From Tipula vernalis (Eukaryota > Arthropoda > Insecta > Diptera > Tipulidae), in assembly GCA_958295665.1 (NCBI GenBank), contig OY282558.1:48739389-48803388 (forward strand): DNA of 64,000 bases, given 5' to 3'. Shown piece after piece: positions 37,487 through 51,600 of the stretch. Numbering within the stretch: the first letter of the stretch is position 1; each line of letters begins with the position of its first letter. The translations under genes were made by a program, and so were the position numbers. Below the pieces are notes generated by a model. That model saw only the letters and a list, made by a program, of their open reading frames with translations, searched no databases and had not been told where the DNA came from.

Positions 37487-40005
37487 AACCATCGTAATCG
37501 GAGCATTTTAGATTTTAGCCGCCCAAAAACTTGTGGGCTATAGCACAGTTGATTTTCAATAAAATTGAATTTTCTAAGAAATGTTAAGAAATATTCGAGC
37601 AATCAAAAGGCAAATTGTCATAGCAACTACAGATCCCGAAACCTATTGATAGAGGCATCAACCATCGTAATCGGAGAATTTTAGATTTTAGCCTTACAAA
37701 AACTTGTGGGCTATAGCACAGTTGATTTTCAATAAAATTGAATTTTCTAAGAAATGATAAGAAATAATCGAGCAATCAAAATGCAAATTGTCACAGCAAT
37801 TACAGGTTCCGAAACCTATTGATAGAGGCATCAACCATCGTAATCGGAGCATTTTAGATTTTAGCCGCTCAAAAACTTGTGGGCTATAGCACAGTTGATT
37901 TTCAATAAAATTGAATTTTCTCAGAAATGTTAAGAAATAATCGAGCAATCAAAATGAAAATTGTCACAGCAATTACAGGTCCCGAAACCTATTGATAGAG
38001 GCATCAACCATCGTAATCGGAGCATTTTAGATTTTAGCCGCCCAAAAACTTGTGGGCTATAGCACAGTTGATTTTCAATAAAATTGAATTTTCTAAGAAA
38101 TGTTAAGAAATAATCGAGCAATCAAAATGCAAATTGTCACAGCAATTACAGGTCCCGAAACCTATTGAAAGAGGTATCAACCATCGTAATCGGAGCATTT
38201 TAGATTTTAGCCGCTCAAAAACTTGTGGGCTATAGCACAGTTGATTTTCAATAAAATTAAATTTTCTAAAAAATGTTAAGAAATAATCGAGCAATCAAAA
38301 TGCAAATTGTCACAGCAATTACAGGTCCCGAAACATATTGATAGAGGTATCAACCATCGTAATCGGAGCATTTTAGATTTTAGCCGCCCAAAAACTTGTG
38401 GGCTATAGCACAGTTGATTTTCAATAAAATTGAATTTTCTCAGAAATGTTAAGAAATAATCGAGCAATCAAAATGAAAATTGTCACAGCAATTACAGGTC
38501 CCGAAACCTATTGATAGAGGCATCAACCATCGTAATCGGAGCATTTTAGATTTTAGCCGCCCAAAAACTTGTGGGCTATAGCACAGTTGGTTTTCAATAA
38601 AATTGAATTTTCTAAGAAATGTAAAGAAATAATCGAGCAATCAAAATGCAAATTGTCACAGCAATTACAGGTCCCGAAACCTATTGATAGAGGTATCAAC
38701 CATCGTAATCGGAGCATTTTAGATTTTAGCCGCCCAAAAACTTGTGGGCTATAGCACAGTTGATTTTCAATAAAATTGAATTTTCTAAGAAATGTTAAGA
38801 AATAATCGAGCAATCAAAATGAAAATTGTCACAGCAATTACAGGTCCCGAAACCTATTGATAGAGGCATCAACCATCGTAATCAGAGCATTTTAGATTTT
38901 AGCCGCCCAAAAACATGTGGGCTATAGCACAGTTGATTTTCAATAAAATTGAATTTTCTAAGAAATGTTAAGAAATAATCGAGCAATCAAAATGCAAATT
39001 GTCACAGCAATTACAGGTCCCGAAACCTATTGATAGAGGCATCAACCATCGTAATCGGAGCATTTTAGATTTTAGCCGCCCAAAAACTTGTGGGCTATAG
39101 CACAGTTGATTTTCAATAAAATTGAATTTTCTAAGAAATGTTAAGAAATAATCGAGCAATCAAAATGCAAATTGTCACAGCAATTACAGGTCCCGAAACC
39201 TATTGATAGAGGCATCAACCATCGTAATCGGAGCATTTTAGATTTTAGCCGCCCAAAAACTTGTGGGCTATACCACAGTTGATTTTAAATAAAATTGAAT
39301 TTTCTAAGAAATGTTAAGAAATATTCGAGCAATCAAAACGCAAATTGTCACAGCAATTACAGATCCCAAAACCTATTGATAGAGGCATCAACCATCGTAA
39401 TCGGAGCATTTTAGATTTTAGCCGCTCAAAAACTTGTGGGCTATAGCACAGTTGATTTTCAATAAAATTGAATTTTCTAAGAAATGTTTAGAAATAATCG
39501 AGCAATCAAAATGCAAATTGTCACAGCAATTACAGGTCCCGACACCTATTGATAGAGGTATCAACCATCGTAATCGGAGCATTTTAGATTTTAGCCGCTC
39601 AAAAACTTGTGGGCTATAGCACAGTTGATTTTCAATAAAATTGAATTTTCTAAGAAATGTTAAGAAATAATCGAGCAATCAAAATGCAAATTGTCACAGC
39701 AATTACAGGTCCCGAAACCTATTGATAGAGGCATCAACCATCGTAATCGGAGTATTTTAGATTTTAGCCGCCCAAAAACTTGTGGGCTATAGCACAGTTG
39801 ATTTTCAATAAAATTGAATTTTCTAAGAAATGATAAGAAATAATCGAGCAATCAAAATGCAAATTGTCACAGCAATTACAGTTCCCGAAACCTATTGATA
39901 GAGGCATCAACCATCGTAATCGGAGTATTTTAGATTTTAGCCGCCCAAAAACTTGTGGGCTATAGCACAGTTGATTTTCAATAAAATTGAATTTTCTAAG
40001 AAATG

Positions 40006-41043
40006 TTAAGAAATAATCGAGCAATCAAAGTGCAAATTGTCACAGAAATTATAGATCCCAAAACCTATTGATAGAGGCATCAACCATCGTAATCGGAGCA
40101 TTTTAGATTTTAGCCGCTCAAAAACTTGTGGGCTATAGCACAGTTGATTTTCAATAAAATTGAATTTTCTAAGAAATGTTAAGAAATAATCGAGCAATCA
40201 AAATGCAAATTGTCACAGCAATTACAGGTCCCGAAACCTATTGATAGAGGCATCAACCATCGTAATCGGAGCATTTTAGATTTTAGCCGCCCAAAAACTT
40301 GTGGGCTATAGCACAGTTGATTTTCAATAAAATTGAATTTTCTAAGAAATGTTAAGAAATAATCGAGCAATCAAAGTGCAAATTGTCACAGAAATTATAG
40401 ATCCCAAAACCTATTGATAGAGGCATCAACCATCGTAATCGGAGCATTTTAGATTTTAGCCGCTCAAAAACTTGTGGGCTATAGCACAGTTGATTTTCAA
40501 TAAAATTGAATTTTCTAAGAAATGTTAAGAAATAATCGAGCAATCAAAATGCAAATTGTCACAGCAATTACAGGTCCCGAAACCTATTGATAGAGGCATC
40601 AACCATCGTAATCGGAGCATTTTAGATTTTAGCCGCCCAAAAACTTGTGGGCTATAGCACAGTTGATTTTCAATAAAATTGAATTTTCTAAGAAATGTTA
40701 AGAAATAATCGAGCAATCAAAGTGCAAATTGTCACAGAAATTATAGATCCCAAAACCTATTGATAGAGGCATCAACCATCGTAATCGGAGCATTTTAGAT
40801 TTTAGCCGCTCAAAAACTTGTGGGCTATAGCACAGTTGATTTTCAATAAAATTGAATTTTCTAAGAAATGTTAAGAAATAATCGAGCAATCAAAATGCAA
40901 ATTGTCACAGCAATTACAGGTCCCGAAACCTATTGATAGAGGCATCAACCATCGTAATCGGAGCATTTTAGATTTTAGCCGCCCAAAAACTTGTGGGCTA
41001 TAGCACAGTTGATTTTCAATAAAATTGAATTTTCTAAGAAATG
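40006..41043 (+). repeat. 346-bp dimer repeated three times
   Basis: The unit with CAAAGTGCAAATTG, CAGAAATTATAG and ATCCCAAAAC alternates with a near-consensus unit, at 40,027, 40,373 and 40,719. The spacing is exactly 346 bp. The three copies look the same by eye. Single copies of the marker unit occur at about 31,727, 48,853 and 56,475, so only here has the dimer been amplified. It is a young, local expansion. Confidence 0.85.
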
Positions 41044-43122
41044 TTAAGAAATAATCGAGCAATCAAAATGCAAATTGTCACAGCAATTACAGGTCCCGAA
41101 ACCTATTGATAGAGGCATCAACCATCGTAATCGGAGCATTTTAGATTTTAGCCGCTCAAAAACTTGTGGGCTATAGCACAGTTGATTTTCAATAAAATTG
41201 AATTTTCTAAGAAATGTTAAGAAATAATCGAGCAATCAAAATGCAAATTGTCACAGCAATTACAGGTCCCGAAACCTATTGATAGAGGTACCAACCATCG
41301 TAATCGGAGCATTTTAGATTTTAGCCGCCCAAAAACTTGTGGACTATAGCACAGTTGATTTTCAATAAAATTGAATTTTCTAAGAAATGTTAAGAAATAA
41401 TCGAGCAATCAAAATGCAAATTGTCACAGCAATTACAGGTACCGAAACCTATTGATAGAGGCATCAACCATCGTAATCGGAGCATTTTAGATTTTAGCCG
41501 CTCAAAAACTTGTGGGCTATAGCACAGTTGATTTTCAATAAAATTGAATTTTCTAAGAAATGTTAAGAAATAATCGAGCAATCAAAATGCAAATTGTCAC
41601 AGCAATTACAGGTCCCGAAACCTATTGATAGAGGCATCAACCATCGTAATCGGAGCATTTTAGATTTTAGCCGCTCAAAAACTTGTGGGCTATAGCACAG
41701 TTCATTTTCAATAAAATTGAATTTTCTAAGAAATGTTAAGAAATATTCGAGCAATCAAAATGCAAATTGTCACAGCAATTACAGGTTCCGAAACCTATTG
41801 ATAGAGGCATCAACCATCGAAATCAGAGCATTTTAGATTTTAGCCGCTCAAAAACTTGTAGGCATAGCACAGTTGATTTTCAATAAAATTGAATTTTCTA
41901 AGAAATGTTAAGAAATAATCGAGCAATCAAAATGCAAATTGTCACAGCAATTACAGGTCCCGAAACCTATTGATAGAGGCATCAACCATCGTAATCGGAG
42001 CATTTTAGATTTTAGCCGCCCAAAAACTTGTGGGCTATAGCACAGTTGATTTTCAATAAAATTGAATTTTCTAAGAAATGTTAAGAAATAATCGAGCAAT
42101 CAAAATGCAAATTGTCACAGCAATTACAGGTCCCGAAACCTATTGATAGAGGCATCAACCATCGTAATCGGAGCATTTTAGATTTTAGCCGCTCAAAAAC
42201 TTGTAGGCTATAGCACAGTTGATTTTCAATAAAATTGAATTTTCTAAGAAATGTTTAGAAATAATCGAGCAATCAAAATGCAAATTGTCACAGCAATTAC
42301 AGGTCCCGAAACCTATTGATAGAGGCATCAACCATCGTAATCGGAGCATTTTAGATTTTAGCCGCTCAAAAACTTGTGGGCTATAGCACAGTTGATTTTC
42401 AATAAAATTGAATTTTCTAAGAAATGTTAAGAAATAATCGAGCAATCAAAATGCAAATTGTCACAGCAATTACAGGTCCCGAAACCTATTGATAGAGGCA
42501 TCAACCATCGTAATCGGAGCATTTTAGATTTTAGCCGCTCAAAAACTTGTGGGCTATAGCACAGTTGATTTTCAATAAAATTGAATTTTCTAAGAAATGT
42601 TAAGAAATAATCGAGCAATCAAAATGCAAATTGTCACAGCAATTACAGGTCCCGAAACCTATTGATAGAGGCATCAACCATCGTAATCGGAGCATTTTAG
42701 ATTTTAGCCGCCCAAAAACTTGTGGGCTATAGCACAGTTGATTTTCAATAAAATTGAATTTTCAAAGAAATGTTAAGAAATAATCGAGCAATCAAAATGC
42801 AAATTGTCACAGCAATTACAGGTCCCGAAACCTATTGATAGAGGCATCAACCATCGTAATCGGAGCATTTTAGATTTTAGCCGCCCAAAAACTTGTGGGC
42901 TATAGCACAGTTGATTTTCAATAAAATTGAATTTTCTAAGAAATGTTAAGAAATATTCGAGCAATCAAAATGCAAATTGTCATAGCAACTACAGGTCCCG
43001 AAACCTATTGATAGAGGCATCAACCATCGTAATCGGAGCATTTTAGATTTTAGCCGCCCAAAAACTTGTGGGCTATAGCACAGTTGATTTTCAATAAAAT
43101 TGAATTTTCTAAGAAATGTTAA

Positions 43123-44106
43123 GAAATAATCGAGCAATCAAAATGCAAATTGTCACAGCAATTACAGGTCCCGAAACCTATTGATAGAGGCATCAACCAT
43201 CGTAATCGGAGCATTTTAGATTTTAGCCGCCCAAAAACTTGTGGGCTATAGCACAGTTGATTTTCAATAAAATTGAATTTTCTAAGAAATGTTAAGAAAT
43301 AATCGAGCAATCAAAATGCAAATTGTCACAGCAATTACAGGTCCCGAAACCTATTGATAGAGGCATCAACCATCGTAATCGGAGCATTTTAGATTTTAGC
43401 CGCTCAAAAACTTGTGGGCTATAGCACAGTTGATTTTCAATAAAATTGAATTTTCTAAGAAATGTTAAGAAATAATCGAGCAATCAAAATGCAAATTGTC
43501 ACAGCAATTACAGGTCCCGAAACCTATTGATAGAGGTATCAACCATCGTAATCGGAGCATTTTAGATTTTAGCCGCCCAAAAACTTGTGGACTATAGCAC
43601 AGTTGATTTTCAATAAAATTGAATTTTCTAAGAAATGTTAAGAAATAATCGAGCAATCAAAATGCAAATTGTCACAGCAATTACAGGTACCGAAACCTAT
43701 TGATAGAGGCATCAACCATCGTAATCGGAGCATTTTAGATTTTAGCCGCTCAAAAACTTGTGGGCTATAGCACAGTTGATTTTCAATAAAATTGAATTTT
43801 CTAAGAAATGTTAAGAAATAATCGAGCAATCAAAATGCAAATTGTCACAGCAATTACAGGTCCCGAAACCTATTGATAGAGGCATCAACCATCGTAATCG
43901 GAGCATTTTAGATTTTAGCCGCTCAAAAACTTGTGGGCTATAGCACAGTTCATTTTCAATAAAATTGAATTTTCTAAGAAATGTTAAGAAATATTCGAGC
44001 AATCAAAATGCAAATTGTCACAGCAATTACAGGTTCCGAAACCTATTGATAGAGGCATCAACCATCGAAATCAGAGCATTTTAGATTTTAGCCGCTCAAA
44101 AACTTG
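43123..44106 (+). repeat. Copy of about 40.88-41.86 kb at an offset of 2,248 bp
   Basis: GGTACCGAAACC (41,439 and 43,687), GTGGACTATAG, GCACAGTTCATT with AATATTCGAG, and ATCGAAATCAGAGC recur with a shift of 2,248 bp, 13 monomers minus one base. The match ends where the left copy has GTAGGCATAG and the right copy has GTAGGCTATAG, at the chimeric unit described separately. Confidence 0.7.
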
Positions 44107-44115
44107 TAGGCTATA
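44068..44115 (+). repeat. Chimeric monomer at an exchange junction
   Basis: This unit begins like the one at about 41,820 (ATCGAAATCAGAGC) but ends like the one at about 42,205 (GTAGGCTATAGC). The unit at 41,820 itself ends in the deleted form GTAGGCATAG. The two source units are two monomers apart, and the chimera's surroundings lack those two monomers (345 bp). The crossover lies between monomer positions about 120 and 155. The same chimera recurs at about 49,610 and 57,230. Confidence 0.75.
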
Positions 44116-44499
44116 GCACAGTTGATTTTCAATAAAATTGAATTTTCTAAGAAATGTTTAGAAATAATCGAGCAATCAAAATGCAAATTGTCACAGCAAT
44201 TACAGGTCCCGAAACCTATTGATAGAGGCATCAACCATCGTAATCGGAGCATTTTAGATTTTAGCCGCTCAAAAACTTGTGGGCTATAGCACAGTTGATT
44301 TTCAATAAAATTGAATTTTCTAAGAAATGTTAAGAAATAATCGAGCAATCAAAATGCAAATTGTCACAGCAATTACAGGTCCCGAAACCTATTGATAGAG
44401 GCATCAACCATCGTAATCGGAGCATTTTAGATTTTAGCCGCCCAAAAACTTGTGGGCTATAGCACAGTTGATTTTCAATAAAATTGAATTTTCAAAGAA

Positions 44500-46440
44500 A
44501 TGTTAAGAAATAATCGAGCAATCAAAATGCAAATTGTCACAGCAATTACAGGTCCCGAAACCTATTGATAGAGGCATCAACCATCGTAATCGGAGCATTT
44601 TAGATTTTAGCCGCCCAAAAACTTGTGGGCTATAGCACAGTTGATTTTCAATAAAATTGAATTTTCTAAGAAATGTTAAGAAATATTCGAGCAATCAAAA
44701 TGCAAATTGTCATAGCAACTACAGATCCCGAAACCTATTGATAGAGGCATCAACCATCGTAATCGGAGCATTTTAGATTTTAGCCGCCCAAAAACTTGTG
44801 GGCTATAGCACAGTTGATTTTCAATAAAATTGAATTTTCTAAGAAATGATAAGAAATAATCGAGCAATCTAAATGCAAATTGTCACAGCAATTACAGGTT
44901 CCGAAACCTATTGATAGAGGCATCAACCATCGTAATCGGAGCATTTTAGATTTTAGCCGCTCAAAAACTTGTGGGCTATAGCACAGTTGATTTTCAATAA
45001 AATTGAATTTTCTAAGAAATGATAAGAAATAATCGAGCAATCAAAATGCAAATTGTCACAGCAATTACAGGTCCCGAAACCTATTGATAGAGGCATCAAC
45101 CATCGTAATCGGAGCATTTTAGATTTTAGCCGCCCAAAAACTTGTGGGCTATAGCACAGTTGATTTTCAATAAAATTGAATTTTCTAAGAAATGTTAAGA
45201 AATAATCGAGCAATCAAAATGCAAATTGTCACAGCAATTACAGGTCCCGAAACCTATTGATAGAGGTATCAACCATCGTAATCGGAGCATTTTAGATTTT
45301 AGCCGCTCAAAAACTTGTGGGCTATAGCACAGTTGATTTTCAATAAAATTAAATTTTCTAAAAAATGTTAAGAAATAATCGAGCAATCAAAATGCAAATT
45401 GTCACAGCAATTACAGGTCCCGAAACATATTGATAGAGGCATCAACCATCGTAATCGGAGCATTTTAGATTTTAGCCGCCCAAAAACTTGTGGGCTATAG
45501 CACAGTTGATTTTCAATAAAATTGAATTTTCTCAGAAATGTTAAGAAATAATCGAGCAATCAAAATGAAAATTGTCACAGCAATTACAGGTCCCGAAACC
45601 TATTGATAGAGGCATCAACCATCGTAATCGGAGCATTTTAGATTTTAGCCGCCCAAAAACTTGTGGGCTATAGCACAGTTGGTTTTCAATAAAATTGAAT
45701 TTTCTAAGAAATGTAAAGAAATAATCGAGCAATCAAAATGCAAATTGTCACAGCAATTACAGGTCCCGAAACCTATTGATAGAGGTATCAACCATCGTAA
45801 TCGGAGCATTTTAGATTTTAGCCGCCCAAAAACTTGTGGGCTATAGCACAGTTGATTTTCAATAAAATTGAATTTTCTAAGAAATGTTAAGAAATAATCG
45901 AGCAATCAAAATGAAAATTGTCACAGCAATTACAGGTCCCGAAACCTATTGATAGAGGCATCAACCATCGTAATAAGAGCATTTTAGATTTTAGCCGCCC
46001 AAAAACATGTGGGCTATAGCACAGTTGATTTTCAATAAAATTGAATTTTCTAAGAAATGTTAAGAAATAATCGAGCAATCAAAATGCAAATTGTCACAGC
46101 AATTACAGGTCCCGAAACCTATTGATAGAGGCATCAACCATCGTAATCGGAGCATTTTAGATTTTAGCCGCCCAAAAACTTGTGGGCTATAGCACAGTTG
46201 ATTTTCAATAAAATTGAATTTTCTAAGAAATGTTAAGAAATAATCGAGCAATCAAAATGCAAATTGTCACAGCAATTACAGGTCCCGAAACCTATTGATA
46301 GAGGCATCAACCATCGTAATCGGAGCATTTTAGATTTTAGCCGCCCAAAAACTTGTGGGCTATACCACAGTTGATTTTAAATAAAATTGAATTTTCTAAG
46401 AAATGTTAAGAAATAATCGAGCAATCAAAACGCAAATTGT
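44500..46440 (+). repeat. Diverged copy of about 37.41-39.35 kb at an offset of 7,092 bp
   Basis: The order of rare states is kept with a shift of 7,092 bp. Pairs are GTTGGTTTTC (38,586 and 45,678), ATGTAAAG (38,620 and 45,712), TTTCTCAG and TATACCACAGTTGATTTTAAAT (39,272 and 46,364). Differences have accumulated: AAAAGGCAA against AAAATGCAA, AGCCTTACAAA against AGCCGCCCAAA, and AATCAGAGC against AATAAGAGC. This duplication is older than the 7,622-bp one. Confidence 0.7.
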
Positions 46441-46599
46441 CACAGCAATTACAGATCCCAAAACCTATTGATAGAGGCATCAACCATCGTAATCGGACCA
46501 TTTTAGATTTTAGCCGCCCAAAAACTTGTGGGCTATAGCACAGTTGATTTTCAATAAAATTGAATTTTCTAAGAAATGTTAAGAAATAATCGAGCAATC

Positions 46600-48680
46600 A
46601 AAATGCAAATTGTCACAGCAATTACAGGTCCCGAAACCTATTGATAGAGGCATCAACCATCGTAATCGGAGCATTTTAGATTTTAGCCGCCCAAAAACTT
46701 GTGGGCTATAGCACAGTTGATTTTCAATAAAATTGAATTTTCTAAGAAATGTTAAGAAATAATCGAGCAATCAAAATGCAAATTGTCACAGCAATTACAG
46801 GTCCCGAAACCTATTGATAGAGGCATCAACCATCGTAATCGGAGCATTTTAGATTTTAGCCGCTCAAAAACTTGTGGGCTATAGCACAGTTGATTTTCAA
46901 TAAAATTGAATTTTCTAAGAAATGTTAAGAAATAATCGAGCAATCAAAATGCAAATTGTCACAGCAATTACAGGTCCCGAAACCTATTGATAGAGGTATC
47001 AACCATCGTAATCGGAGCATTTTAGATTTTAGCCGCCCAAAAACTTGTGGACTATAGCACAGTTGATTTTCAATAAAATTGAATTTTCTAAGAAATGTTA
47101 AGAAATTATCGAGCAATCAAAATGCAAATTGTCACAGCAATTACAGGTACCGAAACCTATTGATAGAGGCATCAACCATCGTAATCGGAGCATTTTAGAT
47201 TTTAGCCGCTCAAAAACTTGTGGGCTATATATAGCACAGTTGATTTTCAATAAAATTGAATTTTCTAAGAAATGTTAAGAAATAATCGAGCAATCAAAAT
47301 GCAAATTGTCACAGCAATTACAGGTCCCGAAACCTATTGATAGAGGCATCAACCATCGTAATCGGAGCATTTTAGATTTTAGCCGCTCAAAAACTTGTGG
47401 GCTATAGCACAGTTCATTTTCAATAAAATTGAATTTTCTAAGAAATGTTAAGAAATATTCGAGCAATCAAAATGCAAATTGTCACAGCAATTACAGGTTC
47501 CGAAACCTATTGATAGAGGCATCAACCATCGAAATCAGAGCATTTTAGATTTTAGCCGCTCAAAAACTTGTAGGCATAGCACAGTTGATTTTCAATAAAA
47601 TTGAATTTTCTAAGAAATGTTAAGAAATAATCGAGCAATCAAAATGCAAATTGTCACAGCAATTACAGGTCCCGAAACCTATTGATAGAGGCATCAACCA
47701 TCGTAATCGGAGCATTTTAGATTTTAGCCGCCCAAAAACTTGTGGGCTATAGCACAGTTGATTTTCAATAAAATTGAATTTTCTAAGAAATGTTAAGAAA
47801 TAATCGAGCAATCAAAATGCAAATTGTCACAGCAATTACAGGTCCCGAAACCTATTGATAGAGGCATCAACCATCGTAATCGGAGCATTTTAGATTTTAG
47901 CCGCTCAAAAACTTGTAGGCTATAGCACAGTTGATTTTCAATAAAATTGAATTTTCTAAGAAATGTTTAGAAATAATCGAGCAATCAAAATGCAAATTGT
48001 CACAGCAATTACAGGTCCCGAAACCTATTGATAGAGGCATCAACCATCGTAATCGGAGCATTTTAGATTTTAGCCGCTCAAAAACTTGTGGGCTATAGCA
48101 CAGTTGATTTTCAATAAAATTGAATTTTCTAAGAAATGTTAAGAAATAATCGAGCAATCAAAATGCAAATTGTCACAGCAATTACAGGTCCCGAAACCTA
48201 TTGATAGAGGCATCAACCATCGTAATCGGAGCATTTTAGATTTTAGCCGCTCAAAAACTTGTGGGCTATAGCACAGTTGATTTTCAATAAAATTGAATTT
48301 TCTAAGAAATGTTAAGAAATAATCGAGCAATCAAAATGCAAATTGTCACAGCAATTACAGGTCCCGAAACCTATTGATAGAGGCATCAACCATCGTAATC
48401 GGAGCATTTTAGATTTTAGCCGCCCAAAAACTTGTGGGCTATAGCACAGTTGATTTTCAATAAAATTGAATTTTCAAAGAAATGTTAAGAAATAATCGAG
48501 CAATCAAAATGCAAATTGTCACAGCAATTACAGGTCCCGAAACCTATTGATAGAGGCATCAACCATCGTAATCGGAGCATTTTAGATTTTAGCCGCCCAA
48601 AAACTTGTGGGCTATAGCACAGTTGATTTTCAATAAAATTGAATTTTCTAAGAAATGTTAAGAAATATTCGAGCAATCAA
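46600..48680 (+). repeat. Copy of about 40.9-42.97 kb, offset 5,708 then 5,712 bp
   Basis: Monomer order at 40.9-42.97 kb matches 46.6-48.68 kb. The shift changes from 5,708 to 5,712 bp at the 4-bp TATATATAGC insertion at 47,225, which the left copy lacks. Shared rare states include GGTACCG, GCACAGTTCATT, AAATCAGAGC with GTAGGCATAG, and the GTAGGCTATAG and TTTTCAAAG units. The match ends at the CATAGCAACTACAG unit, where GGTCCC and GATCCC differ. Confidence 0.65.
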
Positions 48681-51600
48681 AATGCAAATTGTCATAGCAA
48701 CTACAGATCCCGAAACCTATTGATAGAGGCATCAACCATCGTAATCGGAGCATTTTAGATTTTAGCCGCCCAAAAACTTGTGGGCTATAGCACAGTTGAT
48801 TTTCAATAAAATTGAATTTTCTAAGAAATGTTAAGAAATAATCGAGCAATCAAAGTGCAAATTGTCACAGAAATTATAGATCCCAAAACCTATTGATAGA
48901 GGCATCAACCATCGTAATCGGAGCATTTTAGATTTTAGCCGCTCAAAAACTTGTGGGCTATAGCACAGTTGATTTTCAATAAAATTGAATTTTCTAAGAA
49001 ATGTTAAGAAATAATCGAGCAATCAAAATGCAAATTGTCACAGCAATTACAGGTCCCGAAACCTATTGATAGAGGTATCAACCATCGTAATCGGAGCATT
49101 TTAGATTTTAGCCGCCCAAAAACTTGTGGACTATAGCACAGTTGATTTTCAATAAAATTGAATTTTCTAAGAAATGTTAAGAAATAATCGAGCAATCAAA
49201 ATGCAAATTGTCACAGCAATTACAGGTACCGAAACCTATTGATAGAGGCATCAACCATCGTAATCGGAGCATTTTAGATTTTAGCCGCTCAAAAACTTGT
49301 GGGCTATAGCACAGTTGATTTTCAATAAAATTGAATTTTCTAAGAAATGTTAAGAAATAATCGAGCAATCAAAATGCAAATTGTCACAGCAATTACAGGT
49401 CCCGAAACCTATTGATAGAGGCATCAACCATCGTAATCGGAGCATTTTAGATTTTAGCCGCTCAAAAACTTGTGGGCTATAGCACAGTTCATTTTCAATA
49501 AAATTGAATTTTCTAAGAAATGTTAAGAAATATTCGAGCAATCAAAATGCAAATTGTCACAGCAATTACAGGTTCCGAAACCTATTGATAGAGGCATCAA
49601 CCATCGAAATCAGAGCATTTTAGATTTTAGCCGCTCAAAAACTTGTAGGCTATAGCACAGTTGATTTTCAATAAAATTGAATTTTCTAAGAAATGTTTAG
49701 AAATAATCGAGCAATCAAAATGCAAATTGTCACAGCAATTACAGGTCCCGAAACCTATTGATAGAGGCATCAACCATCGTAATCGGAGCATTTTAGATTT
49801 TAGCCGCTCAAAAACTTGTGGGCTATAGCACAGTTGATTTTCAATAAAATTGAATTTTCTAAGAAATGTTAAGAAATAATCGAGCAATCAAAATGCAAAT
49901 TGTCACAGCAATTACAGGTCCCGAAACCTATTGATAGAGGCATCAACCATCGTAATCGGAGCATTTTAGATTTTAGCCGCCCAAAAACTTGTGGGCTATA
50001 GCACAGTTGATTTTCAATAAAATTGAATTTTCAAAGAAATGTTAAGAAATAATCGAGCAATCAAAATGCAAATTTTCACAGCAATTACAGGTCCCGAAAC
50101 CTATTGATAGAGGCATCAACCATCGTAATCGGAGCATTTTAGATTTTAGCCGCCCAAAAACTTGTGGGCTATATATAGCACAGTTGATTTTCAATAAAAT
50201 TGAATTTTCTAAGAAATGTTAAGAAATATTCGAGCAATCAAAATGCAAATTGTCATAGCAACTACAGATCCCGAAACCTATTGATAGAGGCATCAACCAT
50301 CGTAATCGGAGCATTTTAGATTTTAGCCGCCCAAAAACTTGTGGGCTATAGCACAGTTGATTTTCAATAAAATTGAATTTTCTAAGAAATGATAAGAAAT
50401 AATCGAGCAATCAAAATGCAAATTGTCACAGCAATTACAGGTCCCGAAACCTATTGATAGAGGCATCAACCATCGTAATCGGAGCATTTTAGATTTTAGC
50501 CGCCCAAAAACTTGTGGGCTATAGCACAGTTGATTTTCAATAAAATTGAATTTTCTAAGAAATGTTAAGAAATAATCGAGCAATCAAAATGCAAATTGTC
50601 ACAGCAATTACAGGTCCCAAAACCTATTGATAGAGGTATCAACCATCGTAATCGGAGCATTTTAGATTTTAGCCGCCCAAAAACTTGTGGACTATAGCAC
50701 AGTTGATTTTCAATAAAATTGAATTTTCTAAGAAATGTTAAGAAATAATCGAGCAATCAAAATGCAAATTGTCACAGCAATTACAGGTACCGAAACCTAT
50801 TGATAGAGGCATCAACCATCGTAATCGTAGCATTTTAGATTTTAGCCGCTCAAAAACTTGTGGGCTATAGCACAGTTTATTTTCAATAAAATTGAATTTT
50901 CTAAGAAATGTTAAGAAATAATCGAGCAATCAAAATGCAAATTGTCACAGCAATTACAGGTTTCGAAACCTATTGATAGAGGTATCAACCATCGTAATCG
51001 GAGCATTTTAGATTTTAGCCGCTCAAAAACTTGTGGGCTATAGCACAGTTGATTTTCAATAAAATTGAATTTTCTAAGAAATGTTAAGAAATAATCGAGC
51101 AATCAAAATCCAAATTGTCACAGCAATTACAGGTCCCGAAACCTATTGATAGAGGTATCAACCATCGTAATCGGAGCATTTTAGATTTTAGCCGCCCAAA
51201 AACTTGTGGGCTATAGCACAGTTGATTTTCAATAAAATTGAATTTTCTAATAAATGTTTAGAAATAATCGAGCAATCAAAATGCAAATTGTCACAGCAAT
51301 TACAGGTCCCGAAACCTATTGATAGAGGCATCAACCATCGTAATCGGAGCATTTTAGATTTTAGCCGCTCAAAAACTTGTGGGCTATAGCACAGTTCATT
51401 TTCAATAAAATTGAATTTTCTAAGAAATGTTAAGAAATATTCGAGCAATCAAAATGCAAATTGTCACAGCAATTACAGGTTCCGAAACCTATTGATAGAG
51501 GCATCAACCATCGAAATCGGAGCATTTTAAATTTTAGCCGCTCAAAAACTTGTAGGCATAGCACAGTTGATTTTCAATAAAATTGAATTTTCTAAGAAAT

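Noticed and set aside
47221..47236. TATATATA as a promoter TATA box
   Set aside because: It is a 4-bp expansion of the GCTATAGC palindrome in five monomers, with no gene downstream.
50955..50975. Pol III box B-like GGTTTCGAAACC and GGTTCCGAAACC (possible tRNA-derived origin)
   Set aside because: The match to GGTTCGANNCC needs a 1-base insertion, no box A lies at the right distance upstream, and the common form GGTCCCGAAACC is worse.
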